Below, piece by piece: positions 25,792-36,154 of a DNA stretch of 57,187 nucleotides. Location of the stretch: positions 1 through 57,187 of the forward strand of contig NZ_BCTC01000035.1 of NCBI RefSeq assembly GCF_001571085.1, written 5' to 3'. Numbering within the stretch: the stretch's first letter is position 1; every line of letters begins with the position of its first letter. The notes under the pieces are model-generated. The model did not search any database. It saw nothing but the letters and a program-made list of their open reading frames with translations, and had not been told where the DNA came from. A program made the position numbers and the translations under genes. Origin of the DNA: Azohydromonas lata NBRC 102462 (GTDB taxonomy: Bacteria > Pseudomonadota > Gammaproteobacteria > Burkholderiales > Burkholderiaceae_C).

Positions 25792-26961
25792 ATGCAGAAC
25801 ATCAGGACGCTCACGCACCGTTTCGCCCACGCCGCGCTGGCCATGGGTGCACTGCTGGCCACCCATGCGGCCCTGGCGGTCAACGACCTGCCCGGTGGCC
25901 CGGCGGTCAACCAGACCAACCTGCACCCGCCGGCCACCCGCGTGGCGGCCGAGCTGATGTGGCTGCACAACTTCATGCTGGTCATCTGCTCGGTCATCTT
26001 CGTGGCCGTGTTTGGCGTGATGTTCTATTCCATCCTCAAGCACCGCCGTTCGCGCGGTGCCAAGGCCGCCAACTTCCATGAAAGCACGGCGGTGGAGGTG
26101 GCCTGGACCATAGTGCCTTTCCTCATCGTCATCGGCATGGCGCTGCCTGCCACGAAGGCCGTGGTGGCCATGAAGGACACCACCAACGCCGACCTCACCA
26201 TCAAGGCCACGGGCTACCAGTGGAAGTGGGGTTACGACTACATCAACGGCGAAGGGCAGGGCATCAACTTCCTCTCCACGCTGGACGTGGGCCAGCGCCA
26301 GATGTCTGACGCAGGCAAGCCCCAAGGCGACGACTACCTGCTCAAAGTCGACAACCCGCTGGTGGTGCCGGTGGACAAGAAGATCCGCATCGTCACCACC
26401 GCCAGCGACGTGATTCATGCCTGGATGATCCCGGCCTTCGGCGTCAAGCAGGACGCCATTCCGGGCTTTGTCCGCGACACGTGGTTTCGCGCCGACAAGA
26501 CAGGCGACTTCTACGGTCAGTGCGCCGAACTCTGCGGCAAGGAGCACGCGTACATGCCCATACACGTGAAGGTGCTGTCGCAGGCCGACTACAGCGCCTG
26601 GGTGGCGGCGCAGCAGAAGAAGATGGCCGCAGCGGCTGACGATCCGGCCAAGGTCTGGACGCAGGCCGACTTGGTGGCGCGTGGCGAGAAGGTCTATGCC
26701 GCCAACTGCGCCGTGTGCCACCGCCCTGACGGGCAGGGCGCAGGCCCCATCAAGCGGCTCGACGGCTCGCCCGTGGTCAACGACGCCGACAAGGGCAAGC
26801 AGATCACCGTGCTGCTCAACGGACTGCCCAACGGCATGCCTTCGTGGAAGCAGCTCTCCGACACCGAGATCGCCGCCGTCATCACCTATACCAAGAACTC
26901 GTGGTCCAACCACACCGGCCAGATCGTGCAGCCCGCCGAGATCGTGGCGGCCCGCAAGTGA
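25792..26961 (+). CDS. coxB: Cytochrome c oxidase subunit II with fused cytochrome c domain
   Basis: Receives electrons from cytochrome c through the binuclear CuA centre. The 389-aa protein has a signal peptide (about 1-26), two transmembrane helices (about 50-75 and 95-115), the cupredoxin domain with the CuA ligands in CAELCGKEHAYMPIHV, and a C-terminal class I cytochrome c domain with the heme-binding CAVCH and the distal Met in PNGMPSW. The fused c domain makes this a caa3-type subunit II. ATG 25792 follows a GAGG; GTG 25783 is an alternative nine bases upstream. Confidence 0.96.
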   Translation: MQNIRTLTHRFAHAALAMGALLATHAALAVNDLPGGPAVNQTNLHPPATRVAAELMWLHNFMLVICSVIFVAVFGVMFYSILKHRRSRGAKAANFHESTAVEVAWTIVPFLIVIGMALPATKAVVAMKDTTNADLTIKATGYQWKWGYDYINGEGQGINFLSTLDVGQRQMSDAGKPQGDDYLLKVDNPLVVPVDKKIRIVTTASDVIHAWMIPAFGVKQDAIPGFVRDTWFRADKTGDFYGQCAELCGKEHAYMPIHVKVLSQADYSAWVAAQQKKMAAAADDPAKVWTQADLVARGEKVYAANCAVCHRPDGQGAGPIKRLDGSPVVNDADKGKQITVLLNGLPNGMPSWKQLSDTEIAAVITYTKNSWSNHTGQIVQPAEIVAARK

Positions 26962-26990
26962 CCCGCGTCGCCTGAAAGGAAAAAGCCTCC

Positions 26991-28607
26991 ATGAGCGCAG
27001 TTCTGCCCCATCACGGCGCCGCCCACGACGAGCATCACGACCATCCGCACGGCTGGCGGCGCTGGCTCTTTGCCACCAACCACAAGGACATAGGCACGCT
27101 GTACCTGCTGTTCAGCTTCACCATGCTCATGGTGGGCGGGATCCTGGCGCTGCTGATACGGCTGGAGCTGTTCCAGCCCGGGCTGCAGTTCGTCAACCCG
27201 CAGCTGTTCAACCAGTTCACCACCATGCATGGCCTCATCATGGTGTTCGGCGCCATCATGCCGGCGTTCGTGGGCTTCGCGAACTGGATGGTGCCGCTGC
27301 AGATCGGTGCACCTGACATGGCGTTTGCGCGCATGAACAACTTCAGCTTCTGGCTGATGGTGCCCGCAGCGGTGATGCTGGTGTCGTCCTTCTTCATGCC
27401 CGGCGGTGCGCCGGCAGCCGGCTGGACGCTCTACGCGCCGCTGACGCTGCAGATGGGCCCCTCGATGGACGCCGGCATCTTCGCCATGCACATCCTGGGC
27501 GCGAGCTCCATCATGGGCTCCATCAACATCATCGTCACCATCCTGAACATGCGCGCGCCGGGCATGACGCTGATGAAGATGCCGCTGTTCTGCTGGACCT
27601 GGCTGATCACGGCCTATCTGCTGATCGCCGTGATGCCCGTGCTCGCCGGCGCCATCACCATGACGCTCACGGACCGCCACTTCGGCACCGCCTTCTTCCA
27701 GCCCGGCGGCGGCGGCGACCCGGTGATGTACCAGCACATCTTCTGGTTCTTTGGCCACCCCGAGGTCTACATCATGATCTTGCCGGCCTTCGGCATCATC
27801 AGCCAGATCGTTCCGGCCTTCGCCCGCAAGAAGCTCTTCGGCTACACCTCCATGGTGTACGCCACCGCGTCCATCGCCATCCTGTCCTTCATCGTGTGGG
27901 CGCACCACATGTTCACCACCGGCATGCCAGTGACGGGACAGCTCTTCTTCATGTACGCGACCATGCTCATCGCCATCCCCACGGGGGTGAAGGTGTTCAA
28001 CTGGGTTGCCACCATGTGGCGCGGCTCCATGACCTTCGAGACCCCCATGCTGTTTGCCGTGGGCTTCATCTTCGTGTTCTCCATGGGCGGCTTCACGGGG
28101 CTGATCCTGTCCATGGCGCCGGTGGACATACAGCTGCAGGACACCTACTACGTCGTGGCCCACTTCCACTATGTGCTGGTGGCAGGATCGCTGTTCGCGC
28201 TCTTCGCCGGCGTGTACTACTGGGGTCCGAAGTGGACCGGGACGATGTACTCCGAGACCCGCGGCAAGCTGCACTTCTGGGGCTCGCTGATCTTCTTCAA
28301 CGTTACCTTTTTCCCCATGCACTTCCTCGGCCTGGCCGGCATGCCGCGCCGCTACGCCGACTACCCCATGCAGTTCGCCGACTTCAACGCGCTGGCCTCC
28401 GTCGGCGCTTTCGGCTTCGGCTTGATGCAGGTGTACTTCTTCGTTTTTGTGGTGCTGCCCATGATGCGCGGCCGTGGACAGCCTGCGCCGCAGCGTCCCT
28501 GGGACGGCGCCGAGGGGCTGGAGTGGGAGGTGCCGTCACCCGCGCCCTTCCATACCTTCGAGAAGCCGCCGCAACTCGACGCCACGGCCACGCGCGTGGT
28601 GGGCTGA
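26991..28607 (+). CDS. coxA: Cytochrome c oxidase subunit I
   Basis: The catalytic heme-copper subunit of the aa3-type oxidase, 538 residues, with 12 expected transmembrane helices. Heme a ligand in TTMHGLIM; CuB ligands H and the His-Tyr cross-link in GHPEVYI; the second CuB pair in [12 protein letters not shown]; the heme a3/a ligand pair in [10 protein letters not shown]. The N-terminal [15 protein letters not shown] is typical. The C-terminus is extended beyond the last helix. It starts 29 bp after coxB with an AAAGGAAAA ribosome site. Confidence 0.97.
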   Translation: MSAVLPHHGAAHDEHHDHPHGWRRWLFATNHKDIGTLYLLFSFTMLMVGGILALLIRLELFQPGLQFVNPQLFNQFTTMHGLIMVFGAIMPAFVGFANWMVPLQIGAPDMAFARMNNFSFWLMVPAAVMLVSSFFMPGGAPAAGWTLYAPLTLQMGPSMDAGIFAMHILGASSIMGSINIIVTILNMRAPGMTLMKMPLFCWTWLITAYLLIAVMPVLAGAITMTLTDRHFGTAFFQPGGGGDPVMYQHIFWFFGHPEVYIMILPAFGIISQIVPAFARKKLFGYTSMVYATASIAILSFIVWAHHMFTTGMPVTGQLFFMYATMLIAIPTGVKVFNWVATMWRGSMTFETPMLFAVGFIFVFSMGGFTGLILSMAPVDIQLQDTYYVVAHFHYVLVAGSLFALFAGVYYWGPKWTGTMYSETRGKLHFWGSLIFFNVTFFPMHFLGLAGMPRRYADYPMQFADFNALASVGAFGFGLMQVYFFVFVVLPMMRGRGQPAPQRPWDGAEGLEWEVPSPAPFHTFEKPPQLDATATRVVG

Positions 28608-28614
28608 ACGCGGC

Positions 28615-28761
28615 ATGGAGCACGTCGTGACCACGCCGAGCGACGATGAGCTGCACGCGCAGCGCCGCCGCGGCAACGTGCGGCTGGCGCTGATCCTGGC
28701 CTCTGTTGCCGCGGCTTTTGCCGCGGGCTACGTCGCCAAGATCGTGCTGCTGGGCCCCTGA
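28615..28761 (+). CDS. Small cytochrome oxidase assembly protein
   Basis: A 48-aa protein between coxA and ctaG, on a frame that is continuous with a longer spurious open frame through coxA. The reading MEHVVTTPSDDELHAQRRR is followed by one transmembrane helix (about residues 24-46). A small protein of this size and architecture is found at this place in many Burkholderiales cox operons and is annotated as a small assembly protein; its biochemical role is not established to my knowledge. Stop to the next start: 27 bp. Confidence 0.72.
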   Translation: MEHVVTTPSDDELHAQRRRGNVRLALILASVAAAFAAGYVAKIVLLGP

Positions 28762-28788
28762 GCCGGCAACCTCAGGAAAGCACAGCGC

Positions 28789-29385
28789 ATGGACACCCGC
28801 CGCCACGCCCGCCTGCGCCGCGACAACCTGCGCATGGTGGGCAAGCTCACGCTGGTGGCGGTGCTGATGTTCGGCTTTGGTTACGCGTTGGTGCCGCTGT
28901 ACAAGCACATCTGCGAGGCGCTGGGCATCAACGTGCTGTCGCTGTCGGAGCGCCAGGCCGCCGGATTTGGCCGCCCAAGCGCGCAGCTGGCCAACAGCCA
29001 GGTTGATCGCAGCCGCACCATTACCGTGGAATTCGATGCCAATGCGCGTGGACCCTGGGACTTCAAACCCGCGCTGGCCACACTCAAGGTGCATCCGGGT
29101 GAGCTTGCCACCGTGATGTACGAATTCCGCAACCGCCAGCCGCGCGTCATGACGGCGCAGGCCATTCCCAGCTATGCGCCCAAGCAGGCCACGGCCTACT
29201 TCAACAAGGTCGAGTGTTTCTGCTTCAACGAGTACACGCTTGCGCCGGGCGAATCGCGGCAGTGGCCGGTGGCTTTCGTGATCGACCCCAAGTTGCCTCG
29301 CGACGTCACGACCATCACGCTGTCCTACACCTTCTTTGAAGTGGTGGGCAAGAGCGCGGCGGCCCGCGCGGAGCCACGGCTGTGA
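28789..29385 (+). CDS. ctaG: Cytochrome c oxidase assembly protein CtaG/Cox11
   Basis: Delivers copper to the CuB site of subunit I. The 198-aa protein has one N-terminal transmembrane helix (about 20-40) and a periplasmic immunoglobulin-like domain with the copper-binding CFCF in VECFCFNEY and a following GESRQWPVAFVID. These match the Cox11 family. The stop overlaps the next gene by four bases (GTGA). Confidence 0.95.
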   Translation: MDTRRHARLRRDNLRMVGKLTLVAVLMFGFGYALVPLYKHICEALGINVLSLSERQAAGFGRPSAQLANSQVDRSRTITVEFDANARGPWDFKPALATLKVHPGELATVMYEFRNRQPRVMTAQAIPSYAPKQATAYFNKVECFCFNEYTLAPGESRQWPVAFVIDPKLPRDVTTITLSYTFFEVVGKSAAARAEPRL

Positions 29386-29627
29386 ACGGCCGCCCCGACC
29401 ATGGCGATGCGGGGCGGGCGCTGCGCCGCCGGGGCTCGTGGTTGCGCAGTTTCAAGGCCGTGGCGTGGTCTTTTTTCGGCGTGCGCCGCGCCAGCGACTA
29501 TGAACAGGATGTCAGCCAGCTCAAGCCGCAACACGTCATCGTCGCCGGCCTCGTGGCCGCGGCGCTGTTCGTGGCGCTGCTGGTGCTGCTGGTGAGATGG
29601 GTGGTGGGCAGCGGCGTGGCCGGCTGA
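29382..29627 (+). CDS. DUF2970 small membrane protein
   Basis: An 81-aa protein with a cytoplasmic N-terminal part (SFKAVAWSFFGVRRASDYEQD) and a single transmembrane helix (about residues 54-76). This matches the DUF2970 family, regularly found between ctaG and coxC in betaproteobacteria. It starts with GTG 29382 overlapping the ctaG stop. Probably an oxidase assembly or accessory protein; the role is unknown. Confidence 0.78.
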   Translation: MNGRPDHGDAGRALRRRGSWLRSFKAVAWSFFGVRRASDYEQDVSQLKPQHVIVAGLVAAALFVALLVLLVRWVVGSGVAG

Positions 29628-29665
29628 CCCGCGACACAACAGCAACCGTCGAGGAGAGAGCAAGC

Positions 29666-30550
29666 ATGTCCGCAGTGACGCACCAAGGCAGCGTGCCCAA
29701 CTACTTCGTACCCAGTCCGTCACGGCATCCGCTGATGACGGCCATTGGCCTGTTCTTCGTGATCCTGGGCGCGGCCCAATGGATCAACGGCCATGGCTGG
29801 GGCGCCTACTCGCTGCTGTTCGGCCTGCTGTGGTGGGCCGTGGTCATGTTCCAGTGGTTCAGCGACGCGGTGCGCGAGAGCGAAGGCGGCCTCTACGGCC
29901 GCAACATCGACATCTCCTACCGCTGGAGCATGAGCTGGTTCATCTTCTCGGAGGTGATGTTCTTTGGTGCCTTCTTCGGCGCGCTGTTCTGGTCGCGCTT
30001 CTACACCGTGCCCACCTTGGGTAGCCTGGAAAACAGCCTGCTGTGGCCGGACTTCAAGGCCGCCTGGCCCACCGACCAGCCCGGCAATACTGCCTCGCCG
30101 GCCGGCATCGTCGAGCCCTTCAGCACCATAGGCCCGTGGCCGCTGCCCACCATCAATACCGCGCTGCTGCTGACCTCCGGCGTGACGCTGACCATCGCCC
30201 ACCATGCCCTCATCGCTGGCCGCCGCGCCAAGGCCATTGCCTGGATGTGGCTCACGGTGCTGCTGGGTGCGACCTTCCTGTGCGTGCAGGCCTTCGAATA
30301 CCACCACGCCTATCAGGAACTCAACCTCAAGCTCAGCTCCGGCATCTTCGGCTCCACCTTCTTCATGCTCACCGGCTTCCACGGCTTCCACGTCTTCGTG
30401 GGCATGCTGATGCTGCTGTTCATCACGCTGCGGCTGATGAAGGGCCACTTCACCCCCGAACGCCACTTCGGGTTCGAGGGCGCGGCCTGGTACTGGCACT
30501 TCGTGGACGTGGTCTGGCTGGGCCTGTACCTGCTGGTCTACTGGCTCTGA
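29666..30550 (+). CDS. coxC: Cytochrome c oxidase subunit III
   Basis: A seven-helix subunit of 294 residues that stabilises the catalytic core. Characteristic segments are YFVPSPSRHPLM at the N-terminus, RWSMSWFIFSEVMFFGAFFGALFW, GFHVFVGMLMLLF and WYWHFVDVVWLGLYLLVY at the end. The frame is open to 29597, but ATG 29666 has the strong ribosome site GAGGAGAGAG 6 bp before it. Last gene of the first cox transcript. Confidence 0.96.
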   Translation: MSAVTHQGSVPNYFVPSPSRHPLMTAIGLFFVILGAAQWINGHGWGAYSLLFGLLWWAVVMFQWFSDAVRESEGGLYGRNIDISYRWSMSWFIFSEVMFFGAFFGALFWSRFYTVPTLGSLENSLLWPDFKAAWPTDQPGNTASPAGIVEPFSTIGPWPLPTINTALLLTSGVTLTIAHHALIAGRRAKAIAWMWLTVLLGATFLCVQAFEYHHAYQELNLKLSSGIFGSTFFMLTGFHGFHVFVGMLMLLFITLRLMKGHFTPERHFGFEGAAWYWHFVDVVWLGLYLLVYWL

Positions 30551-30557
30551 AGCCGCA

Positions 30558-30577
30558 GGGCGCGCAATTGCGCGCCC
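30558..30577. terminator. Perfect 20-bp palindrome between convergent genes
   Basis: Arm GGGCGCGCAA followed immediately by its reverse complement, 8 bp after the coxC stop. It lies between coxC (plus) and the twin-transmembrane gene (minus), so it could end both transcripts, but no T tract follows, so factor-independent termination is uncertain. Confidence 0.5.
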
Positions 30578-30608
30578 GTCAACGCCATCCAGGCGCGGCG
30601 CCAGGCCC

Positions 30609-30842
30609 TCAGCGCGCCACGGGGAGGCCGGTGGGCTGTATCCAGCCCATCCAGTAGCTGAAAAGAATGAACAGGAACAGCGCCACCGACAGCCCAACCC
30701 GCAGCGCCAACGCGCGCGCCATGCGTTTATCGGGCTGTCCGGCCGTTCCCGCTTCCGGCGGCCGCTTGCGCAGCATCAGCACGCCGGCGCTGGCCAGTGC
30801 GCCCAAGATGCCCAGCAGCACCAGCACGATGATGAACTTCAT
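30609..30842 (-). CDS. Twin transmembrane protein (DUF2909)
   Basis: A 77-aa protein with two transmembrane helices (about 2-22 and 45-66) around a short basic loop (RKRPPEAGTAGQPDKRMAR). The small twin-transmembrane DUF2909 type is typically found between coxC and surf1 in betaproteobacteria; here it is on the opposite strand, 43 bp from the SURF1 start. Its likely role is in cytochrome oxidase biogenesis, based only on location. Confidence 0.75.
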   Translation of the reverse strand: MKFIIVLVLLGILGALASAGVLMLRKRPPEAGTAGQPDKRMARALALRVGLSVALFLFILFSYWMGWIQPTGLPVAR

Positions 30843-30884
30843 GGGCGGCCATTCTGGCACCGCCCCGCTCGCGGGCCGGTGTCC

Positions 30885-31625
30885 ATGTTGAGCCTGCGTG
30901 CGCGGCGGACGGTGGTGGCGCTGGCGGCCGTGCTGGGCACCTCGCTGACCGCTCGGCTGGGCTGGTGGCAACTGGACCGTGCGGCGCAAAAGGAATCGTT
31001 GCAGCAGGCCGTCGATGCCCATGCCGCACTGCCCCCGTTGCCCGCGTCCGGCCTGGCTCGCACGCCACAGCAAGCCGAACAGCAACTGCACAGGCGTGTC
31101 ATCGTGCAGGGCCGCTGGCTGGCGGAACGCACGGTCTTTCTCGACAACCGACAGATGGACGCGCGTCCCGGCTTCTTCGTCCTCACGCCGCTGCAATTGG
31201 ACGACGGTAGCGCGGTGCTGGTGCAGCGCGGCTGGGTGCCGCGCGACATGCAGGAGCGTACCCGGCTGCCGGCCATTCCCACGCCGGCGCAGCCCGTGGC
31301 CATTACGGCGCGCATAGAGGGCTCGCCGGCCCGCCTCTACGAATTCACCCCGCAGGGCAGTGAGACAGGCCCCATCCGTCAAAATCTCGCCCTGGACGCC
31401 TTTGCGCACGAGACCCACCTCTCGCTGCGTCCCCTCACACTGCTGCAGCTCGATGATGCGGCGGCGCCTGTTGCCGATGACGGGCTGCGCCGCCACTGGC
31501 CCTTGCCGGCGGTGGACGTGCACAAGCACTACGGCTATGCCGTCCAGTGGTTCTCACTGGCGGCGCTGATCACGGGTCTTTATGTCTGGTTCCAACTCCT
31601 CCGCCCCCGCCGGCGTGCCGCCTGA
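30885..31625 (+). CDS. SURF1 family cytochrome oxidase assembly protein
   Basis: 246 residues; SURF1/Shy1 proteins help insert heme a into subunit I. It has the N-terminal helix (about 9-25), LGWWQLDRAAQKE, the family signature RRVIVQGRWL and DNRQMDARPGFFVLTPL, and the C-terminal helix (YAVQWFSLAALITGLYVWF). The start is ATG 30885, with an in-frame GTG at 30879. Its last 44 bases overlap the next gene in another frame. Confidence 0.9.
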   Translation: MLSLRARRTVVALAAVLGTSLTARLGWWQLDRAAQKESLQQAVDAHAALPPLPASGLARTPQQAEQQLHRRVIVQGRWLAERTVFLDNRQMDARPGFFVLTPLQLDDGSAVLVQRGWVPRDMQERTRLPAIPTPAQPVAITARIEGSPARLYEFTPQGSETGPIRQNLALDAFAHETHLSLRPLTLLQLDDAAAPVADDGLRRHWPLPAVDVHKHYGYAVQWFSLAALITGLYVWFQLLRPRRRAA

Positions 31626-32280
31626 GCCGCTGGGCCTGACGGTGCATTCCATGCCCCGGCCTGAGCTCGACGCGCAGGCGCGGCGCACGCGCAGCGGGCG
31701 TTTGAAGATGCTGTTGGTGCTGCTGGTGTGCGCTTCGCCCGTGGTCGCCTCCTACTTCACCTATTTCGTCGTCCGCCCCGAGGGCCGCAGCAACTACGCC
31801 GCGCTGATTGAGCCGCCGCACCCCATGCCCGCGCTCACGCTGAGCACGCTGGAGGGCCAGAGCGTGCCGGCCGATTCGCTCAAGGGCCAGTGGCTGCTGG
31901 TCGTGGCCGGCAGCGGCGACTGCGACAGCGACTGCGAAAAGCTGCTCTACCTGCAGCGCCAGCTTCGCGAGATGACCGGCCGCGAGCGCGAGCGCATCGA
32001 CAAGGTCTGGCTGGTCACCGACACGCAGATGCCCCCGGCGGCGCTGCAAAAGGCAGTGCAGGACACCGGCGCCGCGCACATCCTGCGTGCCGACGCCATG
32101 CAGGTGGCGCAGTGGCTGCAGCCTGCGCCGGGCGAGTCGCTGGCCTCGCACATCTACATCGTCGATCCCATGGGGCAGTGGATGATGCGCGCCCCCCTGC
32201 GCCCCGACCCCGCCAAGCTCAAGCGTGACCTGGAGCGGCTGCTGCGCGCCTCGGCCAGTTGGGATCGCGAAGGACGCTGA
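31582..32280 (+). CDS. SCO-like thioredoxin-fold membrane protein of the cox cluster
   Basis: A 232-aa protein with one N-terminal transmembrane helix (about 37-60, preceded by RRTRSGRLK) and a periplasmic domain with a CxxxC pair, SGDCDSDCEKL, in the position of the SCO copper site, followed by VWLVTD and HIYIVDPMGQWMM strands of a thioredoxin fold. The distal copper-binding His of SCO proteins is not evident. It is frequently mis-annotated as an oxidase subunit. Start choice: ATG 31582 overlaps SURF1; ATG 31651 is possible but shorter. It could be a thiol reductant for CuA assembly (inference). Confidence 0.7.
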   Translation: MSGSNSSAPAGVPPEPLGLTVHSMPRPELDAQARRTRSGRLKMLLVLLVCASPVVASYFTYFVVRPEGRSNYAALIEPPHPMPALTLSTLEGQSVPADSLKGQWLLVVAGSGDCDSDCEKLLYLQRQLREMTGRERERIDKVWLVTDTQMPPAALQKAVQDTGAAHILRADAMQVAQWLQPAPGESLASHIYIVDPMGQWMMRAPLRPDPAKLKRDLERLLRASASWDREGR

Positions 32281-32288
32281 GGTCGCCC

Positions 32289-33461
32289 ATGACGACCGTT
32301 GCCGCCTGGGACCTCTCGCCGCTGCTGCGCATGGCCCTCTTGGGGGCCGTGCTGGCGTTGGTGCCGCTGGCCTGGATCGCCCTGCGCCACCGCGGCTCCG
32401 CGGCGCGGCTGCGCGCACTCACCGCGCTCACGCTGTTCCTGTGCTTCGACCTCGTGCTCTTTGGCGCCTTCACCCGGCTCACCGACTCCGGCCTGGGCTG
32501 TCCCGACTGGCCCGGCTGCTACGGCAATGCAAGTCCCTTGGGTGCGCAGCACCACATCGCCGCCGCACAGTCGCTGCTGCCGGACGGACCGGTGACGCAC
32601 GCCAAGGCGTGGATAGAGATGCTGCACCGCTACTTCGCCACCGCCGTCGGGGTGCTGATCACGGTGCTGGCCGCCATGAGCTGGCGGCTGCACCGCCGCG
32701 GTACGCCGGGCGTGATTTCGCCCTGGTGGGCCGGCGCGACGCTGCTGTGGGTGTGCATGCAGGGCGCCTTCGGCGCGCTGACGGTGACCATGAAGCTCTA
32801 CCCGGCCATCGTCACCGCGCACCTGCTCGGCGGCCTGGGGCTGCTGGGGCTGCTGGCCGCGCAATCCCAGGCCTTCGACGGGCCGGACAGCCGCCCGCTG
32901 GCGTTGCCCGCCGGCCTGCGCCGTGGCCTGTGGGCGCTGGCCGCCCTGGCCGTGGCGCAAATGGCTCTGGGCGGCTGGGTCAGCACCAACTACGCGGTGC
33001 TGGCCTGCGGCGATTTCCCGACCTGCCAGGGTCGCTGGTGGCCGGACATGGACTTCCAGCACGGTTTCACTTTGCAGCGTGCACTGGGTAATACCGGCGA
33101 CGGTGATTACTTGCCGTTTGCCGCACTCACCGCCATCCACTTCACGCACCGGCTGATGGCCTTGGCGGTGCTCGCCGCGCTGGTCTTGATGGCCTGGCGG
33201 CTGTGGCGCCTGGATGAGGCACAGGCGCGGCGCTGGGCATGCGCGCTGCTCGCGGTGGGCGGGTGGCAGCTTGCCAGCGGCGTGTCCAACGTGGTGCTGG
33301 GCTGGCCGCTGCTGGCCGCCGTGGGCCACACCGGCGGCGCCGCCGCCCTGATCGTGATCCTGAGCATGATGCTCATGCGTGCCCACCGCGGCGCGCGCCA
33401 AGTTTTACCCGCTCGCCGCGGTACGCAGCCCGCACTGGCTCCCGGAGTGAGATACCCATGA
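32289..33461 (+). CDS. ctaA: Heme A synthase (COX15/CtaA)
   Basis: Oxidises heme O to heme A. The 390-aa integral membrane protein has eight expected helices; cysteine pairs are visible in the extracytoplasmic loops ([11 protein letters not shown] and [15 protein letters not shown]), with the conserved His residues in [27 protein letters not shown] and GHTGGA. The stop overlaps the ctaB start (ATGA). Confidence 0.94.
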   Translation: MTTVAAWDLSPLLRMALLGAVLALVPLAWIALRHRGSAARLRALTALTLFLCFDLVLFGAFTRLTDSGLGCPDWPGCYGNASPLGAQHHIAAAQSLLPDGPVTHAKAWIEMLHRYFATAVGVLITVLAAMSWRLHRRGTPGVISPWWAGATLLWVCMQGAFGALTVTMKLYPAIVTAHLLGGLGLLGLLAAQSQAFDGPDSRPLALPAGLRRGLWALAALAVAQMALGGWVSTNYAVLACGDFPTCQGRWWPDMDFQHGFTLQRALGNTGDGDYLPFAALTAIHFTHRLMALAVLAALVLMAWRLWRLDEAQARRWACALLAVGGWQLASGVSNVVLGWPLLAAVGHTGGAAALIVILSMMLMRAHRGARQVLPARRGTQPALAPGVRYP

Positions 33462-34420
33462 CCCAAAGCGCAACCCATTCCTCCGTGACCTCTCCACCCG
33501 TGGCCGGCACCGCCGCTGCCGTGCGCAACGCCTCGCAGGTACACATCCCGCTGTGGCGCCAGTTCTATGCGCTGACCAAGCCGCGCGTGGTGCAGCTCAT
33601 CGTGTTCTGTGCCCTCATAGGCATGCTGCTGGCCGCGCCGGGGCTGCCGCCGGCCGTCACGGTGCTGGCGGCCACGGCCGGCATCTGGCTGGTGGCCGCA
33701 GCCGCGGCTGCCTTCAACTGTGTCGTGGAGCAGCACATAGACGCCCGCATGTCGCGTACGGCCTGGCGGCCCACCGCGCGCGGGCAACTCGGCAACCGGC
33801 AGACGCTGCTCTTTTCCGCGCTGCTGTGCGCCGCGGGCAGTGCGCTGCTGTGGGCCTTCGTGAACCCGCTGACCATGGTGCTGACCTTCGCCACCTTCGT
33901 CGGCTACGCCGTGATCTACACGGTGGTGCTCAAGCCCATGACGCCGCAGAACATCGTCATCGGCGGCGCCTCCGGCGCCATGCCGCCGGTGCTGGGCTGG
34001 GCCGCCGTGCGCGGCGACGTGGGCCCGGAGGCGCTGATGCTGTGCCTCATCATCTTCCTGTGGACGCCGCCGCACTTCTGGGCCCTGGCCCTGTACCGCA
34101 CCGAGGACTACCGCCGCGCCGGGCTGCCCATGCTGCCCGTCACCCACGGCTCGGAGTTCACGCGGCTGCAGGTGCTGCTCTACAGCCTGGTGCTGCTGGC
34201 CGCCACGCTGCTGCCCTGGCTTTATGGCATGAGCGGCCTGACCTATCTCGTGTCCGCGCTGGTGCTGGGCGGCCTCTTCATCGCTTACGCCTGGAAACTG
34301 TGGCGTGACTACAGCGACGCCCAAGCGCGCAAGACCTTCCGCTTCTCCATCCTGTACCTGTCGCTGCTGTTCGCGGCGCTGCTGCTGGACCACTACCTGA
34401 GCCCATGGATAGCCCTGTGA
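33458..34420 (+). CDS. ctaB: Heme O synthase (protoheme IX farnesyltransferase)
   Basis: Transfers a farnesyl group to heme B, the step before CtaA. The 320-aa UbiA-family prenyltransferase has nine expected helices, the first Asp-rich motif in [19 protein letters not shown], the second region [17 protein letters not shown] and [19 protein letters not shown] overlap with ctaA and overlap with the SCO1 gene indicate one transcript for heme A synthesis and copper delivery. Confidence 0.95.
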   Translation: MTQSATHSSVTSPPVAGTAAAVRNASQVHIPLWRQFYALTKPRVVQLIVFCALIGMLLAAPGLPPAVTVLAATAGIWLVAAAAAAFNCVVEQHIDARMSRTAWRPTARGQLGNRQTLLFSALLCAAGSALLWAFVNPLTMVLTFATFVGYAVIYTVVLKPMTPQNIVIGGASGAMPPVLGWAAVRGDVGPEALMLCLIIFLWTPPHFWALALYRTEDYRRAGLPMLPVTHGSEFTRLQVLLYSLVLLAATLLPWLYGMSGLTYLVSALVLGGLFIAYAWKLWRDYSDAQARKTFRFSILYLSLLFAALLLDHYLSPWIAL

Positions 34421-35085
34421 CCTCACGCTGCATCACCCATCGCGCCTCACGCCGCAGCTTCACCCTGGCCGGTGTCTCCTCCCTGCTGCTGGCCCTGTCC
34501 GGTTGCGATCGCGGCGGCAGCGGCGGCGAGGCCGCTCAGCCCAAGGCCACCGTCGCCACGTTCAACGCCGTGGACATCACCGGCGCCGACTACGCCGGCA
34601 AGCTGGAGATGCCGGACGCCCAGGGCAAGGTGCGCACGCTTTCCGAGTTCAAGGGCAAGGTGGTCGTGGTCTTCTTCGGCTACACGCATTGCCCGGACGT
34701 GTGTCCCACCACGCTGGCCGAGCTGGCCGAGGTCAAGCGTTCGCTGGGTGCCGACGGCGACAAGGTGCAAGGCATCTTCGTGACGCTGGACCCCGAGCGC
34801 GACACACCGGAGCTGCTGAGCGCCTACGTGAAAAACTTCGACGCCGGCTTCATCGCCCTGCGCCCCGAGCCCACGCAGCTCAAGGCGCTGGCGCGCGAGT
34901 TCAAGGTTTTCTACATGAAGGTGCCGGGCAAGACCGACGACGCCTACACCCTGGACCACACCGCCGGCAGCTACATCTATGACCCGCAAGGCCGCGTGCG
35001 CCTGTTCAGCCGCTACGGTGCCGGTGGTCCGCAGGCACTGGCCGACGACATCAAGAAGCTGCTGTCCAACACCGCCCCGGCCTGA
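34405..35085 (+). CDS. SCO1/SenC-type copper chaperone, probable Tat lipoprotein
   Basis: 226 residues. SCO proteins insert copper into the CuA centre of subunit II. The copper site is CPDVC in [12 protein letters not shown] with the distal His in [12 protein letters not shown]. The N-terminus has SRRSFTLAG, a twin-arginine motif, then a hydrophobic stretch and the lipobox LALSGC, so export as a Tat-dependent lipoprotein is likely. ATG 34405 overlaps ctaB by 16 bases; GTG 34417 is an alternative that would still include the RR motif. Confidence 0.92.
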   Translation: MDSPVTSRCITHRASRRSFTLAGVSSLLLALSGCDRGGSGGEAAQPKATVATFNAVDITGADYAGKLEMPDAQGKVRTLSEFKGKVVVVFFGYTHCPDVCPTTLAELAEVKRSLGADGDKVQGIFVTLDPERDTPELLSAYVKNFDAGFIALRPEPTQLKALAREFKVFYMKVPGKTDDAYTLDHTAGSYIYDPQGRVRLFSRYGAGGPQALADDIKKLLSNTAPA

Positions 35086-35113
35086 ACGGCGGCGGATAGG
35101 CGCCACAAAAGCA

Positions 35114-35140
35114 GACGGCCCCCGCGGGGGCCGTCGTCGT
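35114..35140. terminator. Bidirectional rho-independent terminator, SCO1 / rpoH
   Basis: Stem GACGGCCCCC followed by a two-base turn and GGGGGCCGTC (35114-35135). On the plus strand GTCGTTT follows; on the minus strand TGCTTTTG follows. It separates the convergent SCO1 and rpoH genes. Confidence 0.8.
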
Positions 35141-35184
35141 TTGGGCAGACTTGAAGAAGCAGGGTGCCTGCGCGGCGCCGCCGT

Positions 35185-36114
<930 letters not shown>

Positions 36115-36154
36115 GGAGTGCTCAGACACGGGGGGTGTGCGTTTGGTTCCCAAA

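Noticed and set aside
30558-30577. Operator for a regulator at the 20-bp palindrome
   Set aside because: It lies between two convergent stops, not in a promoter, so a terminator or RNA-end role is more likely.
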